DNA of 64,000 bases from Schnuerera sp. xch1 (GCF_019931165.1 NZ_JAIOUP010000006.1:52267-116266); one strand, 5' to 3'; positions 46,571 through 55,220 are shown, numbered from the stretch's first letter. Notes: a model not told the origin generated them from the sequence alone. Program-made: numbers and translations.

Positions 46571-47536
46571 ATGTATATAGTAGGAATCGATGGAGGAGGA
46601 ACTAAAACCGTTGGATATTTATCGGATACTAATGGTAATATTTTATCAGTAGCTAAAAGTAGTTCATCAAATTATTTGTCTGCAGGAGTAGAAAAAGCAG
46701 AAGAATCATTAAAAGAAGTTCTAAAATCCCTGTGTATTTCTAATAATATTACTTTTGATGATATTCTGCTAATTTCTTTAGGCTTGGCAGGCGTTGGTAG
46801 AGAAAAGGATAAACAAGTTATTAAAGCTATTTTAATAGAGATAGGCATTAAAGGAGAAAAACTAATAAACAATGATGCGTATATTTCATTAGTAGGGGCT
46901 CATGGTAAAAGTGAAGGGGTAATTACTATAAGTGGAACGGGTTCAATTACATTAGGATTAGACGGGAATGGAAAATTATTTAGAGTTGGGGGATGGGGTC
47001 ATATATTAGGAGATGAAGGAAGCGGCTACTATTTTGGTAGAGAAGGATTGATGACTATGGTAAAATCTTACGATGGTAGAGAAAGTCCGACCTCTATAAC
47101 CGACAAAATCTTGAACTATTTAAGTTTTTCAACTGTAGATGAAATAATCTCTTACGTATATAATAACTTAGACAATAAAATTAAGATATCATCCTTATCA
47201 AAATTAGTAGTTGAGGCTGCAGAAGAAGGTGATAGTGTGGCAAAAAAGATAATTACAGAAGGGCTAGCAGAGCTAGTAAATATGACAATGACAGTAGTTA
47301 AACAAATGGATAATAATTTAGATATAGCTTTATCAGGTGGAATATTTGAAAATTCCATTTTAATGAAACGAAAGTTTAGGGAAATGTTACTTCAGCAAAA
47401 ACCTAAATTGAATATTATTGAAAATAAATACAACCCAGGTATAGGGGCCTTGATAGTAGGGTGGGAACATATGAAAGTTAAATACGATAATTCAAAATTA
47501 CTAAAACAGATTAAGGATGTTGATATATATGTCTGA
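46571..47536 (+). CDS. BadF/BadG/BcrA/BcrD-type N-acetylglucosamine kinase
   Basis: A 321-residue ASKHA-fold kinase. The phosphate-1 loop is GIDGGGTKTVGYLSD. GLAGVGREKDK and GVITISGTGSITLGLDGNGK with GGWGHILGDEGSGYYFG follow, which is the NagK/N-acetylhexosamine kinase pattern. It would phosphorylate GlcNAc or a related amino sugar. Start ATG 46571 follows TTGGAGTGTTCTAG. It begins the amino-sugar operon and overlaps the RpiR regulator gene by eight bases. Confidence 0.85.
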   Translation: MYIVGIDGGGTKTVGYLSDTNGNILSVAKSSSSNYLSAGVEKAEESLKEVLKSLCISNNITFDDILLISLGLAGVGREKDKQVIKAILIEIGIKGEKLINNDAYISLVGAHGKSEGVITISGTGSITLGLDGNGKLFRVGGWGHILGDEGSGYYFGREGLMTMVKSYDGRESPTSITDKILNYLSFSTVDEIISYVYNNLDNKIKISSLSKLVVEAAEEGDSVAKKIITEGLAELVNMTMTVVKQMDNNLDIALSGGIFENSILMKRKFREMLLQQKPKLNIIENKYNPGIGALIVGWEHMKVKYDNSKLLKQIKDVDIYV

Positions 47537-48386
47537 TACAATACTTACTAAGATGAGACAAGGAATGGCTAGTTTTACACCTTCTGAACAGAAGATTGCT
47601 AGCTATATATTAGAAAATCCACAAGAAGCTATGAATTTGTCAGTAGTTGAAATGGCTGAAAAGAGCAAAACAAGCGAGGCTAGTGTAGTTAGGTTCTGCA
47701 AAACACTTGGTCTAAAAGGATATCAAGAACTGAAGATCTCTATATCTATGAGCTCCATTGGAGAATCTACAAAGGAAAAAATTCTTCACGAAATGATAAA
47801 TGCAAATGATACGCCAGATATAATATTAAATAAATTATCAGCTGGCAGTATCCAAGCTATTGAAGACACAAATAATATTTTAAATATTTCCAGTCTAGCC
47901 AATGCAATAGAAAAGATAAATGAATGTGAGAAAATATATCTTTTCGGGGTAGGTGCTTCATCAATAGTAGCTTTAGATGCTCAATATAAATTTTCAAGAA
48001 TTAATATACCTACTTTTATGTTTTTTGATCACCATATTCAATTAACATCAGCGGTACATTTAACAAAAAAAGACGTTGCAATAGGAATTTCTCACACTGG
48101 AAGAACTATGGAAGTAATTGATGTTCTTAAGATAGCCAAAGGCAAGGGTGCCACTACCATATCCATAACTCAATATGGAAAATCGCCAATACAAGAGGTC
48201 TCTGATATAGTCTTGTATACTGCAAGTGTAGAAAATAATTTTAGATCTGGGGCTATGGCATCTAGAATTGCTCAGTTATTGGTGATTGACAGCCTATTCA
48301 TAGGTGTGGCATGTAAACGTTATGATGAAGTTATTGAATATTTAAAGATTACTAGAGAAGCTTTAGAGGATAAGAGATATAAATAG
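47529..48386 (+). CDS. MurR/RpiR family transcriptional regulator
   Basis: A 285-residue protein. The start ATG 47529 (MSDTILTKMRQGMASFTPSE) is chosen over the in-frame ATG at 47517 because of AAGGA about 11 bases upstream. The N-terminal HTH_6 domain (QKIASYILENPQEAMNLSVVEMAEKSKTSEASVVRFCKTLG split) is followed by a SIS domain (KIYLFGVGASSIVALDAQYKF; GISHTGRTMEVIDVLKIAKG) that senses a sugar phosphate. In several bacteria MurR of this family represses murQ with MurNAc-6P as the ligand; the murQ gene is next, so that role is likely here. Confidence 0.88.
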   Translation: MSDTILTKMRQGMASFTPSEQKIASYILENPQEAMNLSVVEMAEKSKTSEASVVRFCKTLGLKGYQELKISISMSSIGESTKEKILHEMINANDTPDIILNKLSAGSIQAIEDTNNILNISSLANAIEKINECEKIYLFGVGASSIVALDAQYKFSRINIPTFMFFDHHIQLTSAVHLTKKDVAIGISHTGRTMEVIDVLKIAKGKGATTISITQYGKSPIQEVSDIVLYTASVENNFRSGAMASRIAQLLVIDSLFIGVACKRYDEVIEYLKITREALEDKRYK

Positions 48387-48396
48387 GGAGGTCACA

Positions 48397-49308
48397 ATGA
48401 ATTTAATAACTGAGAAATCGAACAACAAATCCAAGGATATAGATAAAAAATCTACTATAGAAATATTAAGAATAATGAATGAAGAAGATAAGTTAGTAGC
48501 TTATGCTGTTGAAAAAGAACTACATAATATTGCAAAAGCTGTAGATGGAATTATAGATACCTTCAATAAGGGAGGAAGATTAATTTATATTGGAGCTGGT
48601 ACTAGTGGAAGGTTGGGTGTTTTAGATGCTTCAGAGTGCCCTCCTACTTTTAGCACTGATAAGGACCAAGTTATTGGGATTATTGCTGGTGGGGAAAAGG
48701 CGTTAACTGAAGCAATGGAAGGTGCAGAAGATAATTTTGAGGCTGGAGAAGAAAATTTGAAAAAGGTAAAATTGTCACAAATAGATACAGTTGTAGGAAT
48801 AGCTGCTAGTGGCAATACCCCTTACGTATTGGGGGCCATCCACTATGCAAACAATACAGGTGCTAAAACTGTTGGGCTAAGTTGTAATGAAAATAGTATG
48901 CTCAGTAATGCTGCTGATATAGCCATTACTCCAATAGTAGGGCCCGAAGTTATTACAGGTTCTACTAGATTAAAAGCAGGAACTGCACAAAAAATGGTCT
49001 TAAACATGCTTACAACTGCATCTATGATAGGAATCGGAAAAGTTTATAATAATTTAATGGTTGATCTTAAACCATCTAATAATAAACTTATAAAAAGATC
49101 TAAAAGAATAATTATGGAAGCTACAGGTATTGAAGAGAAAAAAGCAGAGAGGTATTTGAAACTGTCAAAGAATAAGCCAAAAGTTGCAATAGTAATGGTT
49201 GAAACTGGGTATAGTTATGAAAAAGCGGTAGAGTCTCTTAATAAATTTGGTGGTTCAATATATAAGGCTATAGATAGTAAGTATAAAGCAGAGGAGGTGA
49301 AAGAATGA
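48397..49308 (+). CDS. murQ: N-acetylmuramic acid 6-phosphate etherase MurQ
   Basis: A 303-residue SIS-domain enzyme. Signature sequences are RLIYIGAGTSGRLGVLDASECPPTF and GIIAGGEKALTEAMEGAED, with IAASGNTPYVLGAI and the C-terminal VDLKPSNNKLIKRSKRI. MurQ splits the lactyl ether of MurNAc-6P, giving GlcNAc-6P and lactate. Start ATG 48397 follows GGGAGGTCACA; the stop overlaps the PTS IIB start (ATGA), so translation is coupled. Its presence ties the whole operon to peptidoglycan sugars. Confidence 0.97.
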   Translation: MNLITEKSNNKSKDIDKKSTIEILRIMNEEDKLVAYAVEKELHNIAKAVDGIIDTFNKGGRLIYIGAGTSGRLGVLDASECPPTFSTDKDQVIGIIAGGEKALTEAMEGAEDNFEAGEENLKKVKLSQIDTVVGIAASGNTPYVLGAIHYANNTGAKTVGLSCNENSMLSNAADIAITPIVGPEVITGSTRLKAGTAQKMVLNMLTTASMIGIGKVYNNLMVDLKPSNNKLIKRSKRIIMEATGIEEKKAERYLKLSKNKPKVAIVMVETGYSYEKAVESLNKFGGSIYKAIDSKYKAEEVKE

Positions 49309-49610
49309 TTAAGGTATTGATGGTATGCTCAGGGGGGATGTCAAGTTCTTTAGTTGTAAATACCATAAAAAAGGAGGCAGAAAAAGAAAATATTGAAATT
49401 GATATTAAAGCAGTAGGTACTGGTGAATACATTGATGAAGTAAAAGAAGATTGGGATTTAATACTAGTAGCTCCTCAGGTAAGACATAGATTTGAAGGAT
49501 TTGAAGAACAGGCTAAGGAGGAAAATATCCCTATAGAACTTATTCCACCACAAAATTATAATCCTCTTGCAGGCGCCAAATTAATAAAACAAATTAAAAA
49601 GTATTTATGA
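49305..49610 (+). CDS. PTS lactose/cellobiose-type EIIB component
   Basis: A 101-residue protein with the Lac-family IIB P-loop IKVLMVCSGGMSSSLVV, where Cys8 carries the phosphoryl group, and the APQVRHRFEGFEEQAKE region. It overlaps murQ by four bases. It should pass phosphate from EIIA to the sugar entering through EIIC. The last 26 codons plus the intergenic sequence are copied 1380 bases downstream at 50913-51000. Confidence 0.93.
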   Translation: MIKVLMVCSGGMSSSLVVNTIKKEAEKENIEIDIKAVGTGEYIDEVKEDWDLILVAPQVRHRFEGFEEQAKEENIPIELIPPQNYNPLAGAKLIKQIKKYL

Positions 49611-49620
49611 GGAGGATAAT
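49533..49620 (+). repeat. 88-bp direct repeat, copy A (3' end of the EIIB gene)
   Basis: Bases 49533-49620 (the last 26 codons of EIIB and the ribosome binding site for the first EIIC) recur at 50913-51000 with about three differences: T to C at 49564, the stop TGA instead of TAA, and one base in the ribosome binding site. Confidence 0.95.
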
Positions 49621-49622
49621 TT

Positions 49623-50879
49623 ATGAATAAATTATTCGAATGTATTGAAAAAGGTTTAATGCCGCCAATGATAAAAATATCGGAACAAAGACATTTAAAG
49701 GCTATACGTGATGGGCTTATAGCGAGTATGCCACTTATGATAATAGGTAGTATATTTCTAATTATAGCTTTTCCACCTATACCTGCATTAGCGGAAGTAA
49801 TGGCACCTTTTATAGAAAATTTGACATTGCCTGTTCATGCTACTTTTGAAATAATGGGATTAATTGCAGTATTTGCAATAGCATATAATCTTGGAAAAAG
49901 CTACAATTTAGATGGACTTACATCAGGAATATTATCCTTATCTTCATTTATCCTTGTAACACCAAGAATTGAAGAAGGATTCCAAGTGGTATATATGGGA
50001 AGTCAAGGCTTATTTGTTGCAATAATAATAGCAATAGTTACTGTAGAAATATACAGATTAATAGTAAATAAAAATTTAATAATAAAGATGCCAGAAGGAG
50101 TACCTGAAGCAGTAGGACGTGCTTTTGGTGCATTGATACCTGGTCTTGTAGTTGTGCTAGTATTTTGGGTTATTAGACTATCTTTAAATAGTTTTTTTAA
50201 ACTATCAATTTTTGATGTTGTCGAAAGAGTATTACAAACACCATTGAAACAATTAGGAGGGAGTTTTTTAGGAGGATTAATTGCAGTTTTATTGATTCAA
50301 GTACTTTGGTCAGCAGGAATACATGGTATATCTGTTGTAGCAAGTGTAATGGCGCCAATTTGGTATGCTCTAGCAGAAGAAAATGCAGCAGCTAAAGCTG
50401 CTGGTGAAGTATTGCCTAACGTTATGGGACAGCAAATGATGGCTATATGGATTGCTGTTGGAGGTTCTGGTATGGTATTGGCATTAGCTATTTTGTTTGT
50501 ATGGAAAGCTAAATCTAAACATGTAAAGAGTCTAGGCAAAATGACAATATGGTCAAGTTTTTTTAATATAAGTGAACCTATAATGTTTGGAGCTCCAGTA
50601 GTAATGAATCCTATATTAATAATTCCATTTATACTTGCTCCTGTTGCTGTATATGTAATAACATATCTTGCTATGGCATTAAATATTGTCGGAAGATCAT
50701 ATGCGGTGGTTCCATGGACAACTCCAGCACCTTTTTCTGGAATATTAACTACTGGTGATTGGAAAGCAGGAGTATTGATGATAGTGGGTATTTTAATTTC
50801 TATGGCCATATATTATCCCTTTTTTAGAGTTTGGGATAATCAAATAGCTGAGCAAGAAGTGGAACAAAAATCATCTTAA
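49623..50879 (+). CDS. PTS lactose/cellobiose-type EIIC component (paralogue 1)
   Basis: A 418-residue membrane permease of the Lac/Cel (chitobiose) family. It has the N-terminal LMPPMIKISEQRHLKAIRDGLIASMPLMIIGS pattern, about eight to ten hydrophobic segments, and LWSAGIHGISVV and NISEPIMFGAPVVMNPILIIPF, the sugar-binding loops of the family. Start ATG 49623 follows GAGGATAATTT. It is one of two EIIC paralogues in the operon; their proteins share the same landmarks but are clearly diverged. Confidence 0.93.
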   Translation: MNKLFECIEKGLMPPMIKISEQRHLKAIRDGLIASMPLMIIGSIFLIIAFPPIPALAEVMAPFIENLTLPVHATFEIMGLIAVFAIAYNLGKSYNLDGLTSGILSLSSFILVTPRIEEGFQVVYMGSQGLFVAIIIAIVTVEIYRLIVNKNLIIKMPEGVPEAVGRAFGALIPGLVVVLVFWVIRLSLNSFFKLSIFDVVERVLQTPLKQLGGSFLGGLIAVLLIQVLWSAGIHGISVVASVMAPIWYALAEENAAAKAAGEVLPNVMGQQMMAIWIAVGGSGMVLALAILFVWKAKSKHVKSLGKMTIWSSFFNISEPIMFGAPVVMNPILIIPFILAPVAVYVITYLAMALNIVGRSYAVVPWTTPAPFSGILTTGDWKAGVLMIVGILISMAIYYPFFRVWDNQIAEQEVEQKSS

Positions 50880-50912
50880 TATATAAATTTTAAGACAAAC
50901 TGCTAATATAAC

Positions 50913-51000
50913 ATAGAACTTATTCCACCACAAAATTATAATCCCCTTGCAGGCGCCAAATTAATAAAACAAATTAAAAAGTATTTATAAGGAGGGTAAT
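50913..51000 (+). pseudogene. Truncated EIIB remnant (88-bp direct repeat, copy B)
   Basis: A copy of the last 26 codons of the EIIB gene, reading IELIPPQNYNPLAGAKLIKQ and five more residues to TAA, with the ribosome binding site of the following EIIC gene. No upstream part of EIIB is present. It is ~96% identical to copy A at 49533-49620, while the EIIC genes on either side differ much more. Confidence 0.9.
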
Positions 51001-51001
51001 T

Positions 51002-52270
51002 ATGAGTAAGTTTTTTGAATGGGTTGAAAGAATATTAATGCCACCAATGGCGAGATTATCTGAACAAAGACATCTAAGAGCAATACGTGATGGTATTGTG
51101 TCAACTTTACCGTTGATAATAGTTGGTTCTTTCTTTTTAATATTTGCATTCCCACCTATACCAAAATTAGCAGATAAGATGAGTCCAGAACTGGTAGAAA
51201 ATATTCTAATACCATTTAGATTGACAATGGGATTGATGGCATTATATGCATCTTACGGTATTGGTTATAGTTTATCGAGATCTTATAAATTAGATGGAGT
51301 TTCAGGTGGAATTTTATCAATGGCTGCATTTTTACTGACCACCATTCCTCTTACTATGGAAGAAGTTGGATTTGTGCTACCGATGGGGAATCTTGGTGGC
51401 AGTGGGATGTTCGTTGCTATCTTAATGTCAATATTTGCTGTAGAAATAATGAGAGTATTACAGACTAAAAATATAATGATAAGGATGCCTGAAGGAGTAC
51501 CTGATTCAGTAGCTAGGTCCTTTGAAGCTTTAGTACCAGCTGCGGTGGTAATACTCATTGTTTGGTTAGTAAGAGTGATGTTGGGATTCGATATTCAAAC
51601 ATTTATTATGAACCTATTTAAACCCTTAGTTAAGGCTGGAAATACATTACCAGGTATATTGATACCAATTTTATTAATTACTTTGCTTTGGGCGGCTGGT
51701 ATACATGGAGTCTCAGTAGTAGGATCTATTGCTCGTCCAATTTGGATGGTGTTGTTAGATGAAAATATGACAGCATTAGCTGACGGTGCAAAGGTTTTAC
51801 CAAATATCGCACCAGAGCCTTTCTTTCAATGGTTTATATGGATTGGTGGATCAGGGGCCACTTTAGGACTTGTATTTCTCTTCTTAATTTCAAAATCGGA
51901 CTATTTAAAACGATTGGGAAGAACAAGTCTATTGCCTGGAATCTGTAATATTAACGAACCTATTATATTTGGTGCTCCAATAGTATTAAATCCACTATTA
52001 GGTATACCTTTTATCATTGGTCCAATTGTAACAGGAATTATAACCTATATTGCTATGTATTTCAATATGGTTGCTAGACCATCCATTACGCCTCCATGGA
52101 CTTTACCGGCACCAATAGGAGCATATCTTGCAACAAATGGAGATTGGAGAGCAATAATTTTAGTTGTTGTCAATATATTAATAATGACAGCCATATATTA
52201 TCCATTTTTCAAAGCATATGAAAAACAACTATTAAAAGAAGAACAGGGTAAAGATACAGTAACTGAATAA
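51002..52270 (+). CDS. PTS lactose/cellobiose-type EIIC component (paralogue 2)
   Basis: A 422-residue permease, homologous to the upstream EIIC along its length: LMPPMARLSEQRHLRAIRDG, LWAAGIHGVSVVGSIARPIW and NINEPIIFGAPIVLNPLLGIPF. Start ATG 51002 follows AAGGAGGGTAATT. There is only one EIIB and one EIIA in the operon, so both permeases would have to share them. An intrinsic terminator follows before EIIA. Two EIICs suggest two related substrates, for example chitobiose and a MurNAc-containing disaccharide; this is inference. Confidence 0.93.
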   Translation: MSKFFEWVERILMPPMARLSEQRHLRAIRDGIVSTLPLIIVGSFFLIFAFPPIPKLADKMSPELVENILIPFRLTMGLMALYASYGIGYSLSRSYKLDGVSGGILSMAAFLLTTIPLTMEEVGFVLPMGNLGGSGMFVAILMSIFAVEIMRVLQTKNIMIRMPEGVPDSVARSFEALVPAAVVILIVWLVRVMLGFDIQTFIMNLFKPLVKAGNTLPGILIPILLITLLWAAGIHGVSVVGSIARPIWMVLLDENMTALADGAKVLPNIAPEPFFQWFIWIGGSGATLGLVFLFLISKSDYLKRLGRTSLLPGICNINEPIIFGAPIVLNPLLGIPFIIGPIVTGIITYIAMYFNMVARPSITPPWTLPAPIGAYLATNGDWRAIILVVVNILIMTAIYYPFFKAYEKQLLKEEQGKDTVTE

Positions 52271-52271
52271 T

Positions 52272-52300
52272 AAAAAGCACCAGTTATGCTGGTGCTTTTT
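52272..52300 (+). terminator. Intrinsic terminator inside the PTS operon
   Basis: AGCACCAG (52276-52283) pairs with CTGGTGCT (52289-52296) around TTATG, with A-rich and T-rich flanks. It lies between EIIC-2 and EIIA and would reduce expression of EIIA, GH4 and ChbG unless there is read-through or a further promoter. Confidence 0.85.
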
Positions 52301-52339
52301 ACAGATAGATGTAATTATGGTATTGAAGGAGGTAAAAAT

Positions 52340-52672
52340 ATGAACAATTTAGAAGAAATAATATTTTCAATAATTATCCATGGAGGAAATGCCAGAGCTA
52401 AGTCTTATGACGCATTGAAAGCTGCACAAAATAATAATTTTTCTGATGCTGAAGTATTTATGATAGAAGCAGAAAAAGAATTAGGAAAGGCCCATAGAAT
52501 TCAGACGGATATTATACAAAAAGAGGCTAATGGAGAAAAAGTAGATGTTTCCGTTTTATTTGTTCATGCTCAAGACCATTTAATGACTGCTATGGCTGAA
52601 AAGACTTTAATAGAAAATATGATAGATTTATATAAAAGAATTAATAGTTTGGAAAAGGAGGTAGAGGAGTAA
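52340..52672 (+). CDS. PTS lactose/cellobiose-type EIIA component
   Basis: A 110-residue all-helical protein. The start ATG 52340 (MNNLEEIIFSIIIHGGNARA) follows AAGGAGGTAAAA; an in-frame start at 52286 lies just past the terminator stem. The phosphorylatable His is in LFVHAQDHLMTAMAEKTL, the Lac-family IIA signature. One base separates its stop from the GH4 gene. It supplies phosphate to the single EIIB of the operon. Confidence 0.95.
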   Translation: MNNLEEIIFSIIIHGGNARAKSYDALKAAQNNNFSDAEVFMIEAEKELGKAHRIQTDIIQKEANGEKVDVSVLFVHAQDHLMTAMAEKTLIENMIDLYKRINSLEKEVEE

Positions 52673-52673
52673 A

Positions 52674-53984
52674 ATGGAAGGATTAAAAATTGTTGTTATC
52701 GGTGGAGGTAGTAGTTATACACCAGAATTAATAGATGGATTTATTAAGAGAAAGGAAGAACTTCCAGTAAGAGAGATATATTTAGTTGATATACTTGAAG
52801 GAGAAAGAAAATTAAATATAGTAGGCAATTTAGCGATGAGGATGATTGAAAAGGCCAATCTTAGCACTAAAGTAATCTTAACTTTAGACAGAAAACAGGC
52901 TATAAAAGATGCAGATTTTGTTATAACTCAATTTAGGGTAGGTGGATTATTCGCTAGAGCTAGAGATGAGAATATACCATTAAGATACAATGTATTAGGT
53001 CAAGAAACTACAGGGGCAGGAGGATTTGCAAAAGCTCTAAGAACAATCCCTGTAATAATGGATATATGTAAAGATATAGAAGAACTATCCCCTAAGGCTT
53101 GGTTAATAAATTTTACTAATCCTGCAGGATTAATAGCTGAAACTATATTAAGGTATACAAATATTAAAGCCATTGGTTTGTGTAATGTTCCTATAAATAT
53201 GAAAAATACTACAGCTAAAATGTTTGGGGTTGAGCCAGAAAGAATTAAAATGGACTTTATAGGATTGAATCATTTGTCATGGGCAAAAAAGATATATTTA
53301 GATGGTGAAGATATTACAAAGGAAGTAATAGAGAAGAATCTTGATGATGAATCATTAAATATGAATAATATTCATAATTTAAATTGGGACAAGGATTATT
53401 TAAGAGGTTTAAATATGTTACCAAGTCCATATTTAAGGTACTATTATATGATGGATGAAATGGTTGAAAAGCAAAAACAAGATGTAGAAGGAGGAAAAGG
53501 CACTAGAGCAAAACAAGTAATGAAGATTGAGGATGAGTTGTTCGAAATATATAGTGATCAAAATCTTGACATTAAACCACCTCAATTAGAAAAAAGAGGA
53601 GGAGCCTATTATTCAGAAGCTGCAGTATCGTTAATTAGCGCCATTTATAACGATAAAAAGGAAGTTCACACTGTGAATATCAAAAATAATGGATCTATTC
53701 TAAATTTAGATAAAGATGTAGTTATTGAATGTAATGCCATGGTAGATAAAACTGGAGCAACTCCAATGGTAATTGGTAATATGCCACCAATTATTTCTGG
53801 ACTGGTAAACCATGCAAAAGCCTATGAACTATTAACCACAGAAGCTGGTATTACCGGAGATTATGTAAAAGCTTTAGAAGCATTATCTGCAAACCCTTTA
53901 ATTCCGTCAGTCACTATTGCAAAGAAAATATTAGATGATATTTTAAGAGAAAATAAAAAATATCTTCCTCAATTTAGTAGGTGA
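52674..53984 (+). CDS. Glycoside hydrolase family 4 6-phospho-beta-glucosidase
   Basis: A 436-residue NAD- and metal-dependent glycosidase. The Rossmann motif is VVIGGGSSYTPELI, and the family metal and substrate residues lie in INFTNPAGLI and GLCNVPINM (Cys ligand). GLNHLSWAKKI follows. GH4 enzymes use NAD+ and Mn2+ in an oxidation-elimination mechanism to cut 6-phospho-disaccharides; ChbF and CelF are close relatives. In this operon the likely substrate is a phosphorylated chitobiose or GlcNAc-MurNAc type sugar. Start ATG 52674 follows GGAGGTAGAGGAGTAAA. Confidence 0.92.
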   Translation: MEGLKIVVIGGGSSYTPELIDGFIKRKEELPVREIYLVDILEGERKLNIVGNLAMRMIEKANLSTKVILTLDRKQAIKDADFVITQFRVGGLFARARDENIPLRYNVLGQETTGAGGFAKALRTIPVIMDICKDIEELSPKAWLINFTNPAGLIAETILRYTNIKAIGLCNVPINMKNTTAKMFGVEPERIKMDFIGLNHLSWAKKIYLDGEDITKEVIEKNLDDESLNMNNIHNLNWDKDYLRGLNMLPSPYLRYYYMMDEMVEKQKQDVEGGKGTRAKQVMKIEDELFEIYSDQNLDIKPPQLEKRGGAYYSEAAVSLISAIYNDKKEVHTVNIKNNGSILNLDKDVVIECNAMVDKTGATPMVIGNMPPIISGLVNHAKAYELLTTEAGITGDYVKALEALSANPLIPSVTIAKKILDDILRENKKYLPQFSR

Positions 53985-54021
53985 TAACTCGTTGACTACG
54001 GCGAAAGGAATGATAGTTAAT

Positions 54022-54777
54022 ATGAAAAAGGTAATTATAAATGCGGATGATTTTGGATTAACTTTGGGATGTAATAAGGGAATTATTAAAGGTATAAAAG
54101 AAGGGGTAGTTACTAGCACCACTGTAATGATAAATATGCCATATGCCTATGAAGGGCTAAAAGAGTTAAAAGACATATATTTTAAATCTGTAGGAGTTCA
54201 TTTGACATTGACTTGTGGGGAACCGACGTTACCAACTGATGAAATACCTTCATTAGTAGATGATAATGGTAGCTTCTATAGGCGAAGAGCTCAACTATTT
54301 CCTAAAATGAATTTAGAAGAAGCTGAATTGGAGCTACGTAATCAAATAGAACTATTTATAAAAACTGGATTAATACCTTCTCATTTAGATAGCCATCACC
54401 ATATCCATATGTATGATGGTCTAAGGAAGATAGTATCTAGATTAGCGAAAGAATACAAGTTACCAGTGAGATATGCAAATGAGGAAACGAAGGAATATTT
54501 AGAAAAAAACCAAATACTTACAACAGATGGTTTTTCCATGGAGTTTTATGGGAAAAAAGCTAAAAAAGATGAGATAAAAATGATATTGAATAATTTTGAA
54601 GGAAATATTATAGAAATTATGACTCATCCAGCCCTTTTAGATGACGATTTAATCAATATTAGTAGTTATAATATTGATAGAGAAAAGGAATTAGAGGTAT
54701 TGACCGATAAAGGATTAATTAAGTGGCTAGAAGAAAATGATTTCCAGTTAATTGGATACAATCAATTAAAGGAATAA
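54022..54777 (+). CDS. chbG: ChbG/YdjC-type carbohydrate deacetylase
   Basis: A 251-residue protein if it starts at ATG 54022 (MKKVIINADDFGLTLGCNKG), the usual N-terminus of this family. Other in-frame starts are TTG 53992, behind AGGTG, and ATG 54010; the start is not settled. Metal-binding residues are in NADDFG and DSHHHIHM, and THPAL is near the end. ChbG removes the acetyl group from diacetylchitobiose-6-phosphate or related compounds in the cytoplasm. It ends the amino-sugar operon. It supports a chitobiose or peptidoglycan disaccharide as the operon's substrate. Confidence 0.9.
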   Translation: MKKVIINADDFGLTLGCNKGIIKGIKEGVVTSTTVMINMPYAYEGLKELKDIYFKSVGVHLTLTCGEPTLPTDEIPSLVDDNGSFYRRRAQLFPKMNLEEAELELRNQIELFIKTGLIPSHLDSHHHIHMYDGLRKIVSRLAKEYKLPVRYANEETKEYLEKNQILTTDGFSMEFYGKKAKKDEIKMILNNFEGNIIEIMTHPALLDDDLINISSYNIDREKELEVLTDKGLIKWLEENDFQLIGYNQLKE

Positions 54778-55097
54778 TTTATATGGGTAAGTTATATAAT
54801 TTGACAGATAAGGATAAGAGAAGTTGTTTGTAGGGTTAATGTCAGGAACTTCTAGTCCCTTTTAATGAATATTTGCTTTATAAGAGTCAAGATAAGAATA
54901 TAGCTTCGCACAACATAGGGTGAACTGGCAATTTAGCTGATATAAAAGGTTAAAATAGATACAAAACAAGATACTAAAACAAAACTATTAATCAAATAGT
55001 AGGTAATTATAAGCAACTTGCATTATTGAGTGGGTAGTAGATAGAAAATTCGATGGAGAAGTGGGATTGAATCTTAGTTTTTCTGTCTAAAATTATC
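54778..55097. other. Non-coding gap with a possible anmK relic
   Basis: About 320 bases without an ORF. At 54821-54865 one frame reads KLFVGLMSGTSSPF then stop; GLMSGTS is the N-terminal signature of anhydro-N-acetylmuramic acid kinase (AnmK), whose product MurNAc-6P is the substrate of MurQ encoded upstream. Only about 14 residues are recognisable, so this is a suggestion, not a firm pseudogene. I see nothing else here. Confidence 0.3.
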
Positions 55098-55149
55098 AAC
55101 TTACCATTGATATAGGTATTAATACCTATATCAATGGTAAGTTTTTTTA
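55098..55149 (+). terminator. Perfect 46-bp palindrome with T-run
   Basis: The 23 bases at 55098-55120 and the 23 at 55121-55143 are exact reverse complements with no loop, followed by TTTTTTATTTTT. It will terminate transcription entering from the amino-sugar operon; its length and perfect symmetry are unusual. Confidence 0.8.
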
Positions 55150-55220
55150 TTTTTATATAGAGCGCCTTTTCTATGATGAAAACAATAAAAATATAATAAC
55201 AGAATCTTTCAAAAAATTAA

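Noticed and set aside
50297..50809. Minus-strand ORF of 170 aa inside the first EIIC gene
   Set aside because: It is antisense to conserved transmembrane codons; no independent support.
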